A stretch of 64,000 nucleotides of DNA from Pusillimonas sp. T7-7 (GTDB lineage: Bacteria; Pseudomonadota; Gammaproteobacteria; Burkholderiales; Burkholderiaceae_B): NCBI RefSeq assembly GCF_000209655.1, contig NC_015458.1, positions 124,001 through 188,000 on the forward strand, in the 5' to 3' direction. Position numbers and translations under genes: made by a program. This document shows, in pieces, positions 36,764 through 45,467 of this stretch. Position 1 is the stretch's first letter, and each line of letters starts with the position of its first letter. A model generated the notes under the pieces. That model was not told the DNA's origin. It worked only from the letters and a program-made list of their open reading frames with translations, and did not search any database.

Positions 36764-38608
36764 TTGCTTCGTTGGTTCGAAAGCCTGCTCAATTCCTTTC
36801 CGCCTGAAGAGGCGCCGCTGCCTCCCAGAGGCTTGCTTCCCTTTCTGTGGGCCTGCACACGCGGTTCACGCCGTTACCTGGCGGCGCTGGCGCTGCTGAG
36901 TGCCAGCGTGTCCATCTACGAGGCTTGGCTGTTCGCCTTTCTCGGCCAGATAGTGGATTTGCTTGCTACATGGCAGGCGGGGGCGCCCGCGTCGGCGCAT
37001 GAACGGCGCGTACTGTGGACGGTCGGCATCGTGCTGGTTGCCAGCATCGGCCTGGTGGCGCTTCGCACCATGGTGCAGCACCAAGCATTGGCCATCAACC
37101 TGCCACTGCGGCTGCGTTGGGACTTCCACCGCCTGATGCTACGGCAAAGCCTATCGTTCTTTTCCGACGAGTTCGCCGGGCGCGTTACTACCAAGGTCAT
37201 GCAGACGGCGCTGGCCGTGCGCGAGGTGTTGTTCACCTTTATCGAGATCGTGCTGGGCATCGGGGTGTACTTCGTCACCATCGTGGCGCTTGCAGGCGGT
37301 TTCGATGCGCGGCTGACGCTGCCTTTCATCGGCTGGATCATTCTGTTCGGGCTGGCCATGGCCTATTTCGTGCCGCGACTGGGCAAGGTAGGACAGGAAC
37401 AGGCACACGCCCGATCCTCCATGACAGGGCGCGTGACCGATGCTTATACCAACATCACCACCGTCAAGCTCTTCTCGCACACCAAGCGCGAGGCCCACTT
37501 CGCCCGTGCGGCCATGGAAGATTTCAAGGATACGGGCTTTCGCCAAATGCGCCTGGTCAGCAGGTTCGAGATCGTCAACCAGGCGCTGGTGGCGGCTTTG
37601 ATCTTCTCGGTGGGTGGCTATGCCCTGTGGTTGTGGCACAGCGAGCAAGTCGGCGCTGGGGCCGTGGCCGCTGTCACCGCCATGGCCTTGCGCGTGAACG
37701 GCATGTCGCACTGGATCATGTGGCAGATGGCTTCGCTGTTCGAGAGCATTGGTACCGTGCAGGACGGTATCGCCACGCTCTCGCGCGGCGCTAAAGTACA
37801 GGACGCGCCCGGCGCGCCCGCGTTGCGGGTTATGCGCGGCGAAGTGGAATTTGACCATGTCTTCTTCAACTACAACGGCGAGCGCCAGGTGCTTGATGGC
37901 CTGAGCCTGACAGTACGCCCTGGCGAGAAGATCGGTCTGGTGGGCCGCTCCGGGGCGGGCAAGTCCACGCTGATCAACCTGCTGCTGCGATTCTACGACC
38001 TGGACAGCGGCCGGATACGTATCGACGGACAAGACATTGCACAGGTTACGCAGGAAAGCCTGCGCGGCGCCATCGGCATGGTCACGCAAGATACATCGCT
38101 GCTGCACCGGTCAATACACGACAACATCGCCTATGGGCGCCCCGATGCCAGCGATGCCGAAATTCGCGCGGCGGCGGTCCATGCTCAGGCCGACGATTTT
38201 ATTCAGCAACTGAGCGATCCGCAGGGTCGCAACGGCTACGACACGACGGTAGGCGAGCGCGGCGTCAAGCTCTCTGGCGGCCAGCGCCAACGTGTCGCCA
38301 TTGCCCGGGTCATGCTCAAGAACGCGCCCATTCTTCTGCTGGACGAAGCCACCAGCGCCCTGGATTCGGAAGTGGAAGTGGCCATACAGGAAAGCCTGAA
38401 CGCAATGATGGAAGGCAAGACGGTGATCGCCATCGCCCATCGCCTATCAACCATTGCCGCCATGGACCGTCTGGTGGTCATGGACCAAGGACGCATCATC
38501 GAGCAAGGCACACATGCCGAATTGCTGGCGCAGAACGGGACGTACGCACGACTCTGGCGGCATCAGAGCGGCGGCTTCTTGGCTGAGGAAACAAGTGAGC
38601 TGGCGTGA
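36764..38608 (+). CDS. ABC exporter, fused membrane and ATPase domains
   Basis: 614 residues starting at TTG (36764) with CGGAGA in front; no ATG fits as well. Residues about 25-320 form a six-helix ABC membrane domain. The ATPase domain has GLVGRSGAGKSTLINLLL (Walker A), GMVTQDTSLLHRSIHDNIAYG (Q-loop), KLSGGQRQRVAIARVML (signature), ILLLDEATSALDSEVE (Walker B) and IAIAHRLSTI (H-loop). The protein would homodimerise and export a hydrophobic compound or lipid; the substrate is unknown. It is 60 bases after the NAD(P)-binding gene. Confidence 0.93.
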   Translation: MLRWFESLLNSFPPEEAPLPPRGLLPFLWACTRGSRRYLAALALLSASVSIYEAWLFAFLGQIVDLLATWQAGAPASAHERRVLWTVGIVLVASIGLVALRTMVQHQALAINLPLRLRWDFHRLMLRQSLSFFSDEFAGRVTTKVMQTALAVREVLFTFIEIVLGIGVYFVTIVALAGGFDARLTLPFIGWIILFGLAMAYFVPRLGKVGQEQAHARSSMTGRVTDAYTNITTVKLFSHTKREAHFARAAMEDFKDTGFRQMRLVSRFEIVNQALVAALIFSVGGYALWLWHSEQVGAGAVAAVTAMALRVNGMSHWIMWQMASLFESIGTVQDGIATLSRGAKVQDAPGAPALRVMRGEVEFDHVFFNYNGERQVLDGLSLTVRPGEKIGLVGRSGAGKSTLINLLLRFYDLDSGRIRIDGQDIAQVTQESLRGAIGMVTQDTSLLHRSIHDNIAYGRPDASDAEIRAAAVHAQADDFIQQLSDPQGRNGYDTTVGERGVKLSGGQRQRVAIARVMLKNAPILLLDEATSALDSEVEVAIQESLNAMMEGKTVIAIAHRLSTIAAMDRLVVMDQGRIIEQGTHAELLAQNGTYARLWRHQSGGFLAEETSELA

Positions 38609-38674
38609 GTCATGCGTACGTATTCCGCAGGCATTCGGCCTGTGTCGTCAGCCGAACGGCATGGGTATACGTTC

Positions 38675-39085
38675 TTACGCTTTATCGGACTTCGCGGCCT
38701 TTTCCGCCACCGGCAATCCTGCTTCCTTCCAGGCTTTGAAACCGCCTTCGATATGGCTGACCCGGGGCAGGCCCATATCAGCCAGGGCTGCGGTAGCCAG
38801 GCTCGAACGCCAGGCCGAGGCGCAGTAAAGCACGAACTCCTTGTCCTCAGCAAAAACAGGTTTGTGATAAGGGCTTTCAGGGTCCACCCAGAATTCCAGC
38901 ATGCCGCGTGGCGCATGGAAAGCATTGGGAATCAGGCCTTCGCGTTCAAGCTCCCGGACATCGCGAATATCCACGAAAACGGTGTCGGGGCTATCCAGCT
39001 TGGCCTCTGCCTCGTCGAGCGACAACGTGGTGATCCGTTCGCGCGCCTCACGAATCAGGTCTTTGATTCCTTTGGTAATGGGCAT
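38675..39085 (-). CDS. Rhodanese-like sulfurtransferase
   Basis: 136 residues. A single rhodanese domain (VFVDIRDVRELEREGLIPNAFHAPRGMLEF) with the active-site loop CASAWRS (Cys88). It could transfer sulfane sulfur to cyanide or thiols in the cytoplasm; the physiological acceptor is unknown. The start at 39085 is chosen over an in-frame upstream ATG because AAAGGAGA precedes it. Convergent with the ABC exporter. Confidence 0.92.
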   Translation of the reverse strand: MPITKGIKDLIREARERITTLSLDEAEAKLDSPDTVFVDIRDVRELEREGLIPNAFHAPRGMLEFWVDPESPYHKPVFAEDKEFVLYCASAWRSSLATAALADMGLPRVSHIEGGFKAWKEAGLPVAEKAAKSDKA

Positions 39086-39155
39086 TTTTATCTCCTTTGA
39101 TGTGAGTGATTGGGCGCAGTGATCATAGGCTTGCATAACGTACCAGCTTGCCTTG

Positions 39156-39458
39156 TTAAGCGTGCTCTAGCGGCCGAATCTCTTCGGCGATAAGCTTGGC
39201 TACTTTGGCCTCCGTTATCTTTAGATCATAGGCTTGCTGTAGATTTAACCAAGATGCTGCGTCGCCGCCGAAGTAAGCCGCCAGCCGTAATGCGGTATCA
39301 GGGGTGATGCCGCGGCGCTCGCGAACTATTTCATTCATGCGAGTGGCGGGAACGTGCAGCATGGTGGATAGCGCGTTGACGCTCATCCCCAGGGGCGCAA
39401 GGTATTCTTCTCGCAGAATTTCGCCCGGGTGGATCGGGCGCATGCCATTCTTGGACAT
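39156..39458 (-). CDS. higA: HigA family antitoxin
   Basis: 100 residues. MRPIHPGEILREEYLAPLGMS is the family signature, followed by the XRE helix-turn-helix NALSTMLHVPATRMNEIVRERRGIT and AYFGGDAASWLNLQ. It neutralises HigB and represses the operon. GGAG lies 6 bases before the ATG at 39458; the ATG at 39470 is an alternative. It follows higB by 13 bases in the toxin-first order typical of hig loci. Confidence 0.95.
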   Translation of the reverse strand: MSKNGMRPIHPGEILREEYLAPLGMSVNALSTMLHVPATRMNEIVRERRGITPDTALRLAAYFGGDAASWLNLQQAYDLKITEAKVAKLIAEEIRPLEHA

Positions 39459-39471
39459 AAGAAACTCCATT

Positions 39472-39750
39472 TCAGTGGTAATCGACGATCTCGACGTTCC
39501 ACGGCCCATCTTCATCCCAGATAAAGCAGATGCGCCATTGATTATTAATGCGGATGCTGTGTTGCCCGGTTCTATTTCCCTTGAGTGCTTCCAGTCGGTT
39601 GCCTGGCGGAGACCGTAGAAAATCCAGCGTGTTAGCGCTGTCGAGCATTTGTAGTTTACGTTCGGCCACGGCTTTGAAGTTCGCAAACCGAGCGGCGCGA
39701 CGTCCTTCGTAAAGGGCCTGCGTCTCAACGCATCGGAAGCTCTTGATCAT
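39472..39750 (-). CDS. higB: HigB toxin (RelE superfamily mRNA interferase)
   Basis: 92 residues. MIKSFRCVETQALYEG at the start, LEALKGNRTGQHSIRINNQWRICFIW in the middle and VEIVDYH at the end are HigB hallmarks; the Arg, Trp and terminal His belong to the ribosome-dependent RNase site. It cleaves mRNA on the ribosome when HigA is degraded. No SD is visible before the ATG, and the predicted transcription start falls at or next to the ATG, so the mRNA may be leaderless. Confidence 0.95.
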   Translation of the reverse strand: MIKSFRCVETQALYEGRRAARFANFKAVAERKLQMLDSANTLDFLRSPPGNRLEALKGNRTGQHSIRINNQWRICFIWDEDGPWNVEIVDYH

Positions 39751-39756
39751 TTCTGA

Positions 39757-39785
39757 ATGATATATCGCTTAACGTTAAACGTCAA
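39757..39785 (-). promoter_or_regulatory. higBA promoter with TTAACGTTAA operator
   Basis: On the minus strand TTGACG (39780-39785) and TATCAT (39757-39762) are spaced by 17 bases. The 10-base palindrome TTAACGTTAA (39769-39778) lies inside the spacer, where a bound HigA dimer would block RNA polymerase. A TTAAC-GTTAA site has, to my recollection, been reported for Pseudomonas aeruginosa HigA. Confidence 0.7.
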
Positions 39786-39863
39786 ACTTGTTTTGCTCTC
39801 ATTTTCACTTGGATTTTGTGCGGCTTTTATTCTTTCATCAGAATTGCAGACAGCCCTGATTCA

Positions 39864-40883
39864 CTAAAAAACACTTTCTTCCAGCTCTTCATGCTTCAGG
39901 TGTTCAAGAACGGTCACCTGCGGCTTTTCTTTGCCGGCAAAAGCACATTCGTGATCAATCTGGTCCTTGTACTTGCAGCCCGACATCAGTGCGCAATGCT
40001 GGAACAGCTCGCTGACCCAATCGACAAACACCCGTACCTTGGGAGACAAATGCCTGTTGTGCAGGTAGACCACTGAAATCGGCTGAGGTGGCGGCGTCCA
40101 TTCTGTAAGAATTTCGCGCAGCTGTCCGGAAGCAAGCAAAGGGGCGACCATATAGCGGGAGGGCTGGATCAGGCCAAAGCCGCTGACGCCGCATTGCACA
40201 TAGGCTTCGGCATCGTTGACCGATACGCTGCCTTTCACCTGTACGTTTTGCGATTTGCCATCGACCATGAAGGACCAGTCTATGACGCGCCCGGTACGGG
40301 CTGAAAAATAATGGACGGCGTGGTGGTTGGCCAGGTCTTCAATGCTTTTCGGTTCACCATGTTGTTCCAGATATGACGGCGCTGCGCAGGTGATGCTTTC
40401 AAACGTGCCAATGCGGCGGGCCACCATGCTGGAGTCTTCCAGGTCGCCGACGCGGATGGCGCAGTCGACGGCATCCCGTACCATGTCGACGATTCTGTCG
40501 CCCATGCCGATTGCCAACTCAATGTCGGGATAGCGAGTATGAAAATCGCACAAGGCCGGAACAAGGATCAAGCGGCCTATTGACGGTGGCGTGTCTATGC
40601 GCAGACGTCCACTGGGGCCTCGTGTTACGTCGCGGAACGAAGCGTCCATGTCTTCTATGTCGGCCAGAATTTGTACGCAACGTTCGTAATAGGCGGCGCC
40701 ATCTGGCGTCAGACTCAGGCGGCGCGTGGTGCGGTTCAACAGCCGCAGCTTCAGGCTCCGCTCCAGGCTCTGTATGGTGGTCGTCACGGTAGAGCGGGGC
40801 AAGCCCAAAGAGTCTGCGGCCAGCGTGAAGCTGTTGGCATCGACGACGCGGGTAAAGACCTGCATGGCCTGGAATCTGTCCAT
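39864..40883 (-). CDS. LysR family regulator of the efflux operon
   Basis: 339 residues. The HTH is MQVFTRVVDANSFTLAADSLGLPRSTVTTTIQSLE, then RLLNRTTRRLSLTPDG. The effector domain follows (GRLRIDTPPSIGRLILVPAL, VDCAIRVGDLEDSSMVARRIG). The C-terminus is extended by about 35 residues with two Cys beyond the usual LysR end. AGGAGA precedes the ATG. It is divergent from the RND efflux operon, in the same relation as MexT to mexEF-oprN, and most likely controls it. Confidence 0.93.
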   Translation of the reverse strand: MDRFQAMQVFTRVVDANSFTLAADSLGLPRSTVTTTIQSLERSLKLRLLNRTTRRLSLTPDGAAYYERCVQILADIEDMDASFRDVTRGPSGRLRIDTPPSIGRLILVPALCDFHTRYPDIELAIGMGDRIVDMVRDAVDCAIRVGDLEDSSMVARRIGTFESITCAAPSYLEQHGEPKSIEDLANHHAVHYFSARTGRVIDWSFMVDGKSQNVQVKGSVSVNDAEAYVQCGVSGFGLIQPSRYMVAPLLASGQLREILTEWTPPPQPISVVYLHNRHLSPKVRVFVDWVSELFQHCALMSGCKYKDQIDHECAFAGKEKPQVTVLEHLKHEELEESVF

Positions 40884-40911
40884 GGCATTCTCCTATTGTT
40901 CTAATAAAACG

Positions 40912-40937
40912 AATAGTGATCGCGAAAAATTACTATT
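40912..40937. promoter_or_regulatory. Dyad between LysR and the efflux operon
   Basis: AATAGT (40912-40917) and ACTATT (40932-40937) are inverted repeats 14 bases apart in the AT-rich divergent promoter region. A LysR tetramer could bind here and upstream, but the half-sites are short, so the call is tentative. Confidence 0.35.
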
Positions 40938-41038
40938 TAACTGTTTTTCCAAAAAATGAATAATACATCCTCTTTCTTGTCGTGAACAGCCATGCCTTGT
41001 CTGGCGCTTCGCGATCATCCCCCGGAAAAGGATTTGTC

Positions 41039-42262
41039 ATGTCTTTATTGCGTAATCGATACGCGCTTGGCGTAGTGGCCGTTGCAGTGCTGGCCGCTGG
41101 TGTGATTGGTTTTCGTCTGCAAACAGGCAATGCCGTCGCAGCGCTCCCTCCATCAGCGAGTCAGGCGGTTGCTGTGGATGTTGCTCAGGTAAGCAGTCGC
41201 CGCATTACCGACTGGCGTGAGTACTCGGGCCGCCTGGAGGCGGTGGACCAGGTCCAGATACGGCCCTTGGTATCGGGAACGATAACCAAGGTGCATTTCA
41301 AGGATGGCAGCTTGATTCAGGAAGGCGATGTGTTATTTACCATTGACCCCAGGCCTTACCAGGCGGCAGTGGACAGGGCGCAGGCTGACCTGGCCGCCGC
41401 CAAGGCGCGCGTAGCCTATACAGGCGCCGACCTGGCGCGTGCCCGCCGTTTGCTGGACAAGAATGCAATCGCCAAGCGCGACTTCGAGCAAAAACGCAAC
41501 GCATCGCGTGTTGCCGCCGCCGAGAAGCAGGCGGCAGAGGCAGCGTTGGCGACCGCTGAGCTGGATCTGGAGCATACGCAAATTGTCGCCCCGGTTTCTG
41601 GGCGAGTGTCACGTGCCGAAGTCACCGAGGGCAATATTGTTTCCGCCGGAACCGGGGCGCAGCCCTTGACCACCCTGGTGTCGGTCGACAAGATGTATGC
41701 ATCGTTCGAAGTCGATGAACAGAGCTTTCTGTCGTTTGTGAATCCGGCCCGCAACGGAGGGCCCGGACACATAACCGTCAACATGGGGCTGGGCAACGAG
41801 CAGGGGTTTCCTCGGAAGGGAGAGGTCTCCTCCATCGATAATCGGCTTGACGCCTCGTCAGGAACGATACGACTGCGCGCTGTATTCGACAATTCGGATG
41901 GCATGCTTTTACCAGGCTTATATGCCCGCATACGGTTGGGCGGCGGAGCACCGCGTCCTGCTGTGTTGATCGAAGAGACCGCCATCGGCACAGACCAAAA
42001 CAAACGCTTCGTGGTGGTTGTCGATGAGCAGAACCATACGGCTTATCGCGAGGTTCAACTGGGAGCGTATCAAGAAGGCATGCGTGTGGTCGAAGCAGGG
42101 CTCACGTCAGGCGAGCGCATTGTCGTCAACGGTTTACAACGAATACGGCCAGGTGATGTCGTAACGCCCAGACCCGTACTCGTACAGGGTGAAGAGCGGC
42201 TGGCCGATGCCGGCGCCGCTGATGGCGCTTCGCCTGTGAACGGCAAGAAAGCTGCATCCTGA
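41039..42262 (+). CDS. RND efflux periplasmic adaptor (MexE-like)
   Basis: 407 residues. An N-terminal membrane anchor (YALGVVAVAVLAAGVIGF) is followed by a biotinyl-lipoyl-like strand (EYSGRLEAVDQVQIRPLVSGTITKVHFKDGSLIQEGDVLFTIDP), an alpha-hairpin rich in Ala and Arg (QAAVDRAQADLAAAKARVAYTG...) and the beta-barrel and membrane-proximal domains. It links the inner-membrane pump to the outer-membrane channel. The ATG at 41039 with AAAAGGA upstream is preferred; 40982 is an in-frame alternative. Confidence 0.93.
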   Translation: MSLLRNRYALGVVAVAVLAAGVIGFRLQTGNAVAALPPSASQAVAVDVAQVSSRRITDWREYSGRLEAVDQVQIRPLVSGTITKVHFKDGSLIQEGDVLFTIDPRPYQAAVDRAQADLAAAKARVAYTGADLARARRLLDKNAIAKRDFEQKRNASRVAAAEKQAAEAALATAELDLEHTQIVAPVSGRVSRAEVTEGNIVSAGTGAQPLTTLVSVDKMYASFEVDEQSFLSFVNPARNGGPGHITVNMGLGNEQGFPRKGEVSSIDNRLDASSGTIRLRAVFDNSDGMLLPGLYARIRLGGGAPRPAVLIEETAIGTDQNKRFVVVVDEQNHTAYREVQLGAYQEGMRVVEAGLTSGERIVVNGLQRIRPGDVVTPRPVLVQGEERLADAGAADGASPVNGKKAAS

Positions 42263-42274
42263 TCTGGACCCATC

Positions 42275-45200
42275 ATGAATATTTCCAAGTTCTTTATTGA
42301 CCGCCCCATATTTGCGGGTGTGCTGTCCGTCCTCATTTTGCTGGCCGGGGGGCTGGCGATGCTGCAACTGCCCATCTCGGAATATCCTGAAGTCGTGCCG
42401 CCGTCTGTGGTCGTACGGGCCCAGTTCCCGGGAGCCAATCCCAAGGTGCTGGCCGAGACCGTGGCAGCGCCGCTCGAAGAGTCGATCAACGGCGTCGAGA
42501 ACATGTTGTACATGCAATCGCAGGCCAATAGCGATGGCAATCTGGTGGTTACGGTCAATTTTCATCTGGGCGTCGATCCCGACAAGGCACAGCAATTGGT
42601 GCAGAACCGGGTCACGCAGGCTTTGCCGCGCTTGCCTGAAGAGGTGCAGCGGCTGGGCGTGACGACGACCAAATCATCGCCGACGCTCACCATGGTGGTG
42701 CACCTGATCTCGCCAGATCAGCGATACGATACGACCTATCTGCGAAATTACGCGGTACTTAATATCAAAGACCGCCTGGCCCGCATTCAAGGAGTAGGCG
42801 AGGTGCAGGTATGGGGGGCTGGCGACTATTCCATGCGAGTCTGGCTCGACCCTGGCAAGATGGCGCAGCGCAATCTCACGGCGTCGGAAGCGGTTGCCGC
42901 CATTCGCGAGCAGAACGTTCAGGTGGCCGCCGGTGTGATAGGCGCATCGCCGACGACGCCGGACGTGGCCTTGCAGCTCTCGGTCAATGCCCAAGGACGA
43001 CTTCAAACCGAAGAACAGTTCAGCGATATCGTCTTGAAGACCTCCGCCGATGGCGGGGTTACAAGACTGGGTGACGTGGCGCGTATTGAACTGGGAGCGG
43101 CCGAGTACGGCTTGCGTGCGCTGCTGGACAATCAGCCGGCGGTGGGTATTGCGATCATGCAGTCGCCCGGTTCCAACGCACTGGACATCTCAGACCAGGT
43201 ACGTGCTGTCATGGACGAATTGTCGGCGGATTTTCCGAGTTCGCTGGAAAGCCGGATTATGTACGATCCGACCCAGTTCGTTCGATCCAGCATCCATGCG
43301 GTGGTGATGACACTGCTGGAAGCCATTGCCCTGGTGGTGTTGGTGGTGATCGTCTTTCTGCAGACATGGCGGGCATCCATCATCCCCTTGCTTGCGGTGC
43401 CGGTGTCCATAATTGGCACTTTTTCGTTGTTGCTGGCTTTTGGTTATACGATTAATGCGCTGTCGCTCTTTGGCCTGGTGCTGGCGATAGGTATTGTGGT
43501 CGACGACGCCATTGTGGTGGTCGAGAACGTCGAGCGCAATATTGCGGCGGGCTTGTCACCCCGTGATGCCACTTATCGTGCCATGCGTGAAGTCAGTGGG
43601 CCGATCATTGCCATTGCCTTGACGCTGGTCGCCGTGTTTGTGCCGTTGGCCTTCATGACGGGGTTAAGTGGGCAGTTCTTCAAGCAGTTCGCCATGACGA
43701 TCGCTATTTCGACCGTCATTTCCGCCATCAATTCCTTGACCTTATCGCCCGCGCTGGCAGCCTTGCTGCTTAAAGGGCATGACCAGAAGCCCGATTGGTT
43801 GACCCGGAACATGAACCGCTATCTGGGTGGCTTTTTCGAACGCTTCAATCGTTTCTTCGGACGTTCTTCCGATCGCTATGCAACAGGTGTGTCCGGCGTG
43901 ATAGGCCGCAAGGCTTCGACACTGGGCGTGTATGTGTTGTTGGTGGCGCTGACAGTCGGTATTTCTTATATTGTGCCGGGCGGCTTTGTACCGGCGCAAG
44001 ACAAGCAATACCTCATCAGTTTCGCCCAATTGCCCAGCGGAGCATCGCTGGACCGCAGCGAGGCGGTTATTCGCAAGATGTCCGACATTGCACTGAAGCA
44101 GCCGGGCGTGGAAAGCACCATCGCCTTTCCAGGGTTGTCCATCAACGGATTTACCAACAGTTCGAGCGCCGGCATTGTTTTCGTTACGCTCGATCCCTTC
44201 GAGCAGCGCCAGGACGATGCGCTATCGGCAGCCAATATTGCTGCGGCACTGGGCACACAATACGCTGCCATCAAGGATTCGTTTATTGCCGTGTTCCCGC
44301 CGCCGCCCATCATGGGTTTGGGTACCGTAGGTGGATTCAAGTTGCAGCTGGAAGACCGCGCAGCGCTGGGCTATGAGCAGATGGACGCGGTAACCAAGCA
44401 GTTCCTGGCCAAGGCGGCTGAAGCGCCTGAGCTGGGCCCGGCGTTTTCCAGCTATCAGATCAACGTGCCGCAACTCGATGTGGAGTTGGACCGGGTCAAG
44501 GCCAAGCAGCTGGGCATACCTGTAGATGAAGTGTTCGACACCATGCAGATTTACCTGGGCTCGCTCTACGTTAATGACTTCAATCGCTTCGGGCGGGTGT
44601 ACCAGGTACGTGCACAGGCGGACGCGCAATTCCGTTCGCATCCGGAAGATATTCTTCAGCTCGAAACACGAAGCCGCAGCGGGCAAATGGTGCCCTTGTC
44701 GGCCATTGCATCCGTGTCGCCCAGTTTCGGTCCCGAGATGGTCGTACGCTACAACGGCTATACCGCGGCCGACATCAACAGCGGACCGGCCCCAGGCTAT
44801 TCGTCTGACCAGGCACAAGCAGCGGCGGAACGCATTGCGCAAGAAGTCATGCCGCGCGGAGTGAAGTTCGAGTGGACTGACCTGACTTACCAGCAGATTC
44901 TGGCGGGCAATGCGGGCGTCTGGGTGTTTCCCATCAGCGTGCTGCTGGTTTTTCTGGTGCTTGCCGCGCTCTATGAAAGCCTGACTCTGCCTCTGGCGGT
45001 AATTCTGATTGTTCCCATGAGCATCCTGGCGGCCCTGACGGGCGTCTGGCTGACTGACGGCGACAACAATATCTTCACGCAGATAGGCTTGATGGTACTG
45101 GTCGGCCTGGCCTGCAAGAACGCCATACTGATTGTCGAGTTTGCCCGTGAGCTGGAACTGCAAGGAATGGATACGGTGAAAGCTGCTATTGAGGCCAGTC

Positions 45201-45457
45201 GTCTGCGCCTGCGTCCCATATTGATGACCTCGATCGCCTTCATCATGGGTGTTGTGCCCCTGGTCATTGCGACTGGCGCCGGTTCCGAGATGCGTCAAGC
45301 AATGGGCATTGCCGTGTTCTTCGGCATGCTTGGCGTCACGCTGTTCGGATTGTTTCTGACACCGGTGTTTTATGTTGTGCTGCGCAATCTGGGGCGCCGT
45401 CGGCCACTGCATGCTGCGACTGCTCACGAAGCACCAGTCATTGCAGCGCAAGAATAA
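42275..45457 (+). CDS. RND multidrug efflux permease (HAE1 family, MexF-like)
   Basis: 1060 residues, the usual length. FIDRPIFAGVLSVLILLAGGLAMLQLPISEYPEVVPP is the family start. GIVVDDAIVVVENVERN in TM4 provides the proton-relay Asp pair, and the TM10 Lys lies in GLMVLVGLACKNAILIVEFARE. Twelve helices and two large periplasmic loops are discernible. It exports drugs or aromatic compounds with proton antiport; substrate range cannot be read from sequence. It starts 12 bases after the adaptor gene. Confidence 0.96.
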   Translation: MNISKFFIDRPIFAGVLSVLILLAGGLAMLQLPISEYPEVVPPSVVVRAQFPGANPKVLAETVAAPLEESINGVENMLYMQSQANSDGNLVVTVNFHLGVDPDKAQQLVQNRVTQALPRLPEEVQRLGVTTTKSSPTLTMVVHLISPDQRYDTTYLRNYAVLNIKDRLARIQGVGEVQVWGAGDYSMRVWLDPGKMAQRNLTASEAVAAIREQNVQVAAGVIGASPTTPDVALQLSVNAQGRLQTEEQFSDIVLKTSADGGVTRLGDVARIELGAAEYGLRALLDNQPAVGIAIMQSPGSNALDISDQVRAVMDELSADFPSSLESRIMYDPTQFVRSSIHAVVMTLLEAIALVVLVVIVFLQTWRASIIPLLAVPVSIIGTFSLLLAFGYTINALSLFGLVLAIGIVVDDAIVVVENVERNIAAGLSPRDATYRAMREVSGPIIAIALTLVAVFVPLAFMTGLSGQFFKQFAMTIAISTVISAINSLTLSPALAALLLKGHDQKPDWLTRNMNRYLGGFFERFNRFFGRSSDRYATGVSGVIGRKASTLGVYVLLVALTVGISYIVPGGFVPAQDKQYLISFAQLPSGASLDRSEAVIRKMSDIALKQPGVESTIAFPGLSINGFTNSSSAGIVFVTLDPFEQRQDDALSAANIAAALGTQYAAIKDSFIAVFPPPPIMGLGTVGGFKLQLEDRAALGYEQMDAVTKQFLAKAAEAPELGPAFSSYQINVPQLDVELDRVKAKQLGIPVDEVFDTMQIYLGSLYVNDFNRFGRVYQVRAQADAQFRSHPEDILQLETRSRSGQMVPLSAIASVSPSFGPEMVVRYNGYTAADINSGPAPGYSSDQAQAAAERIAQEVMPRGVKFEWTDLTYQQILAGNAGVWVFPISVLLVFLVLAALYESLTLPLAVILIVPMSILAALTGVWLTDGDNNIFTQIGLMVLVGLACKNAILIVEFARELELQGMDTVKAAIEASRLRLRPILMTSIAFIMGVVPLVIATGAGSEMRQAMGIAVFFGMLGVTLFGLFLTPVFYVVLRNLGRRRPLHAATAHEAPVIAAQE

Positions 45458-45467
45458 TGGAGTAATG

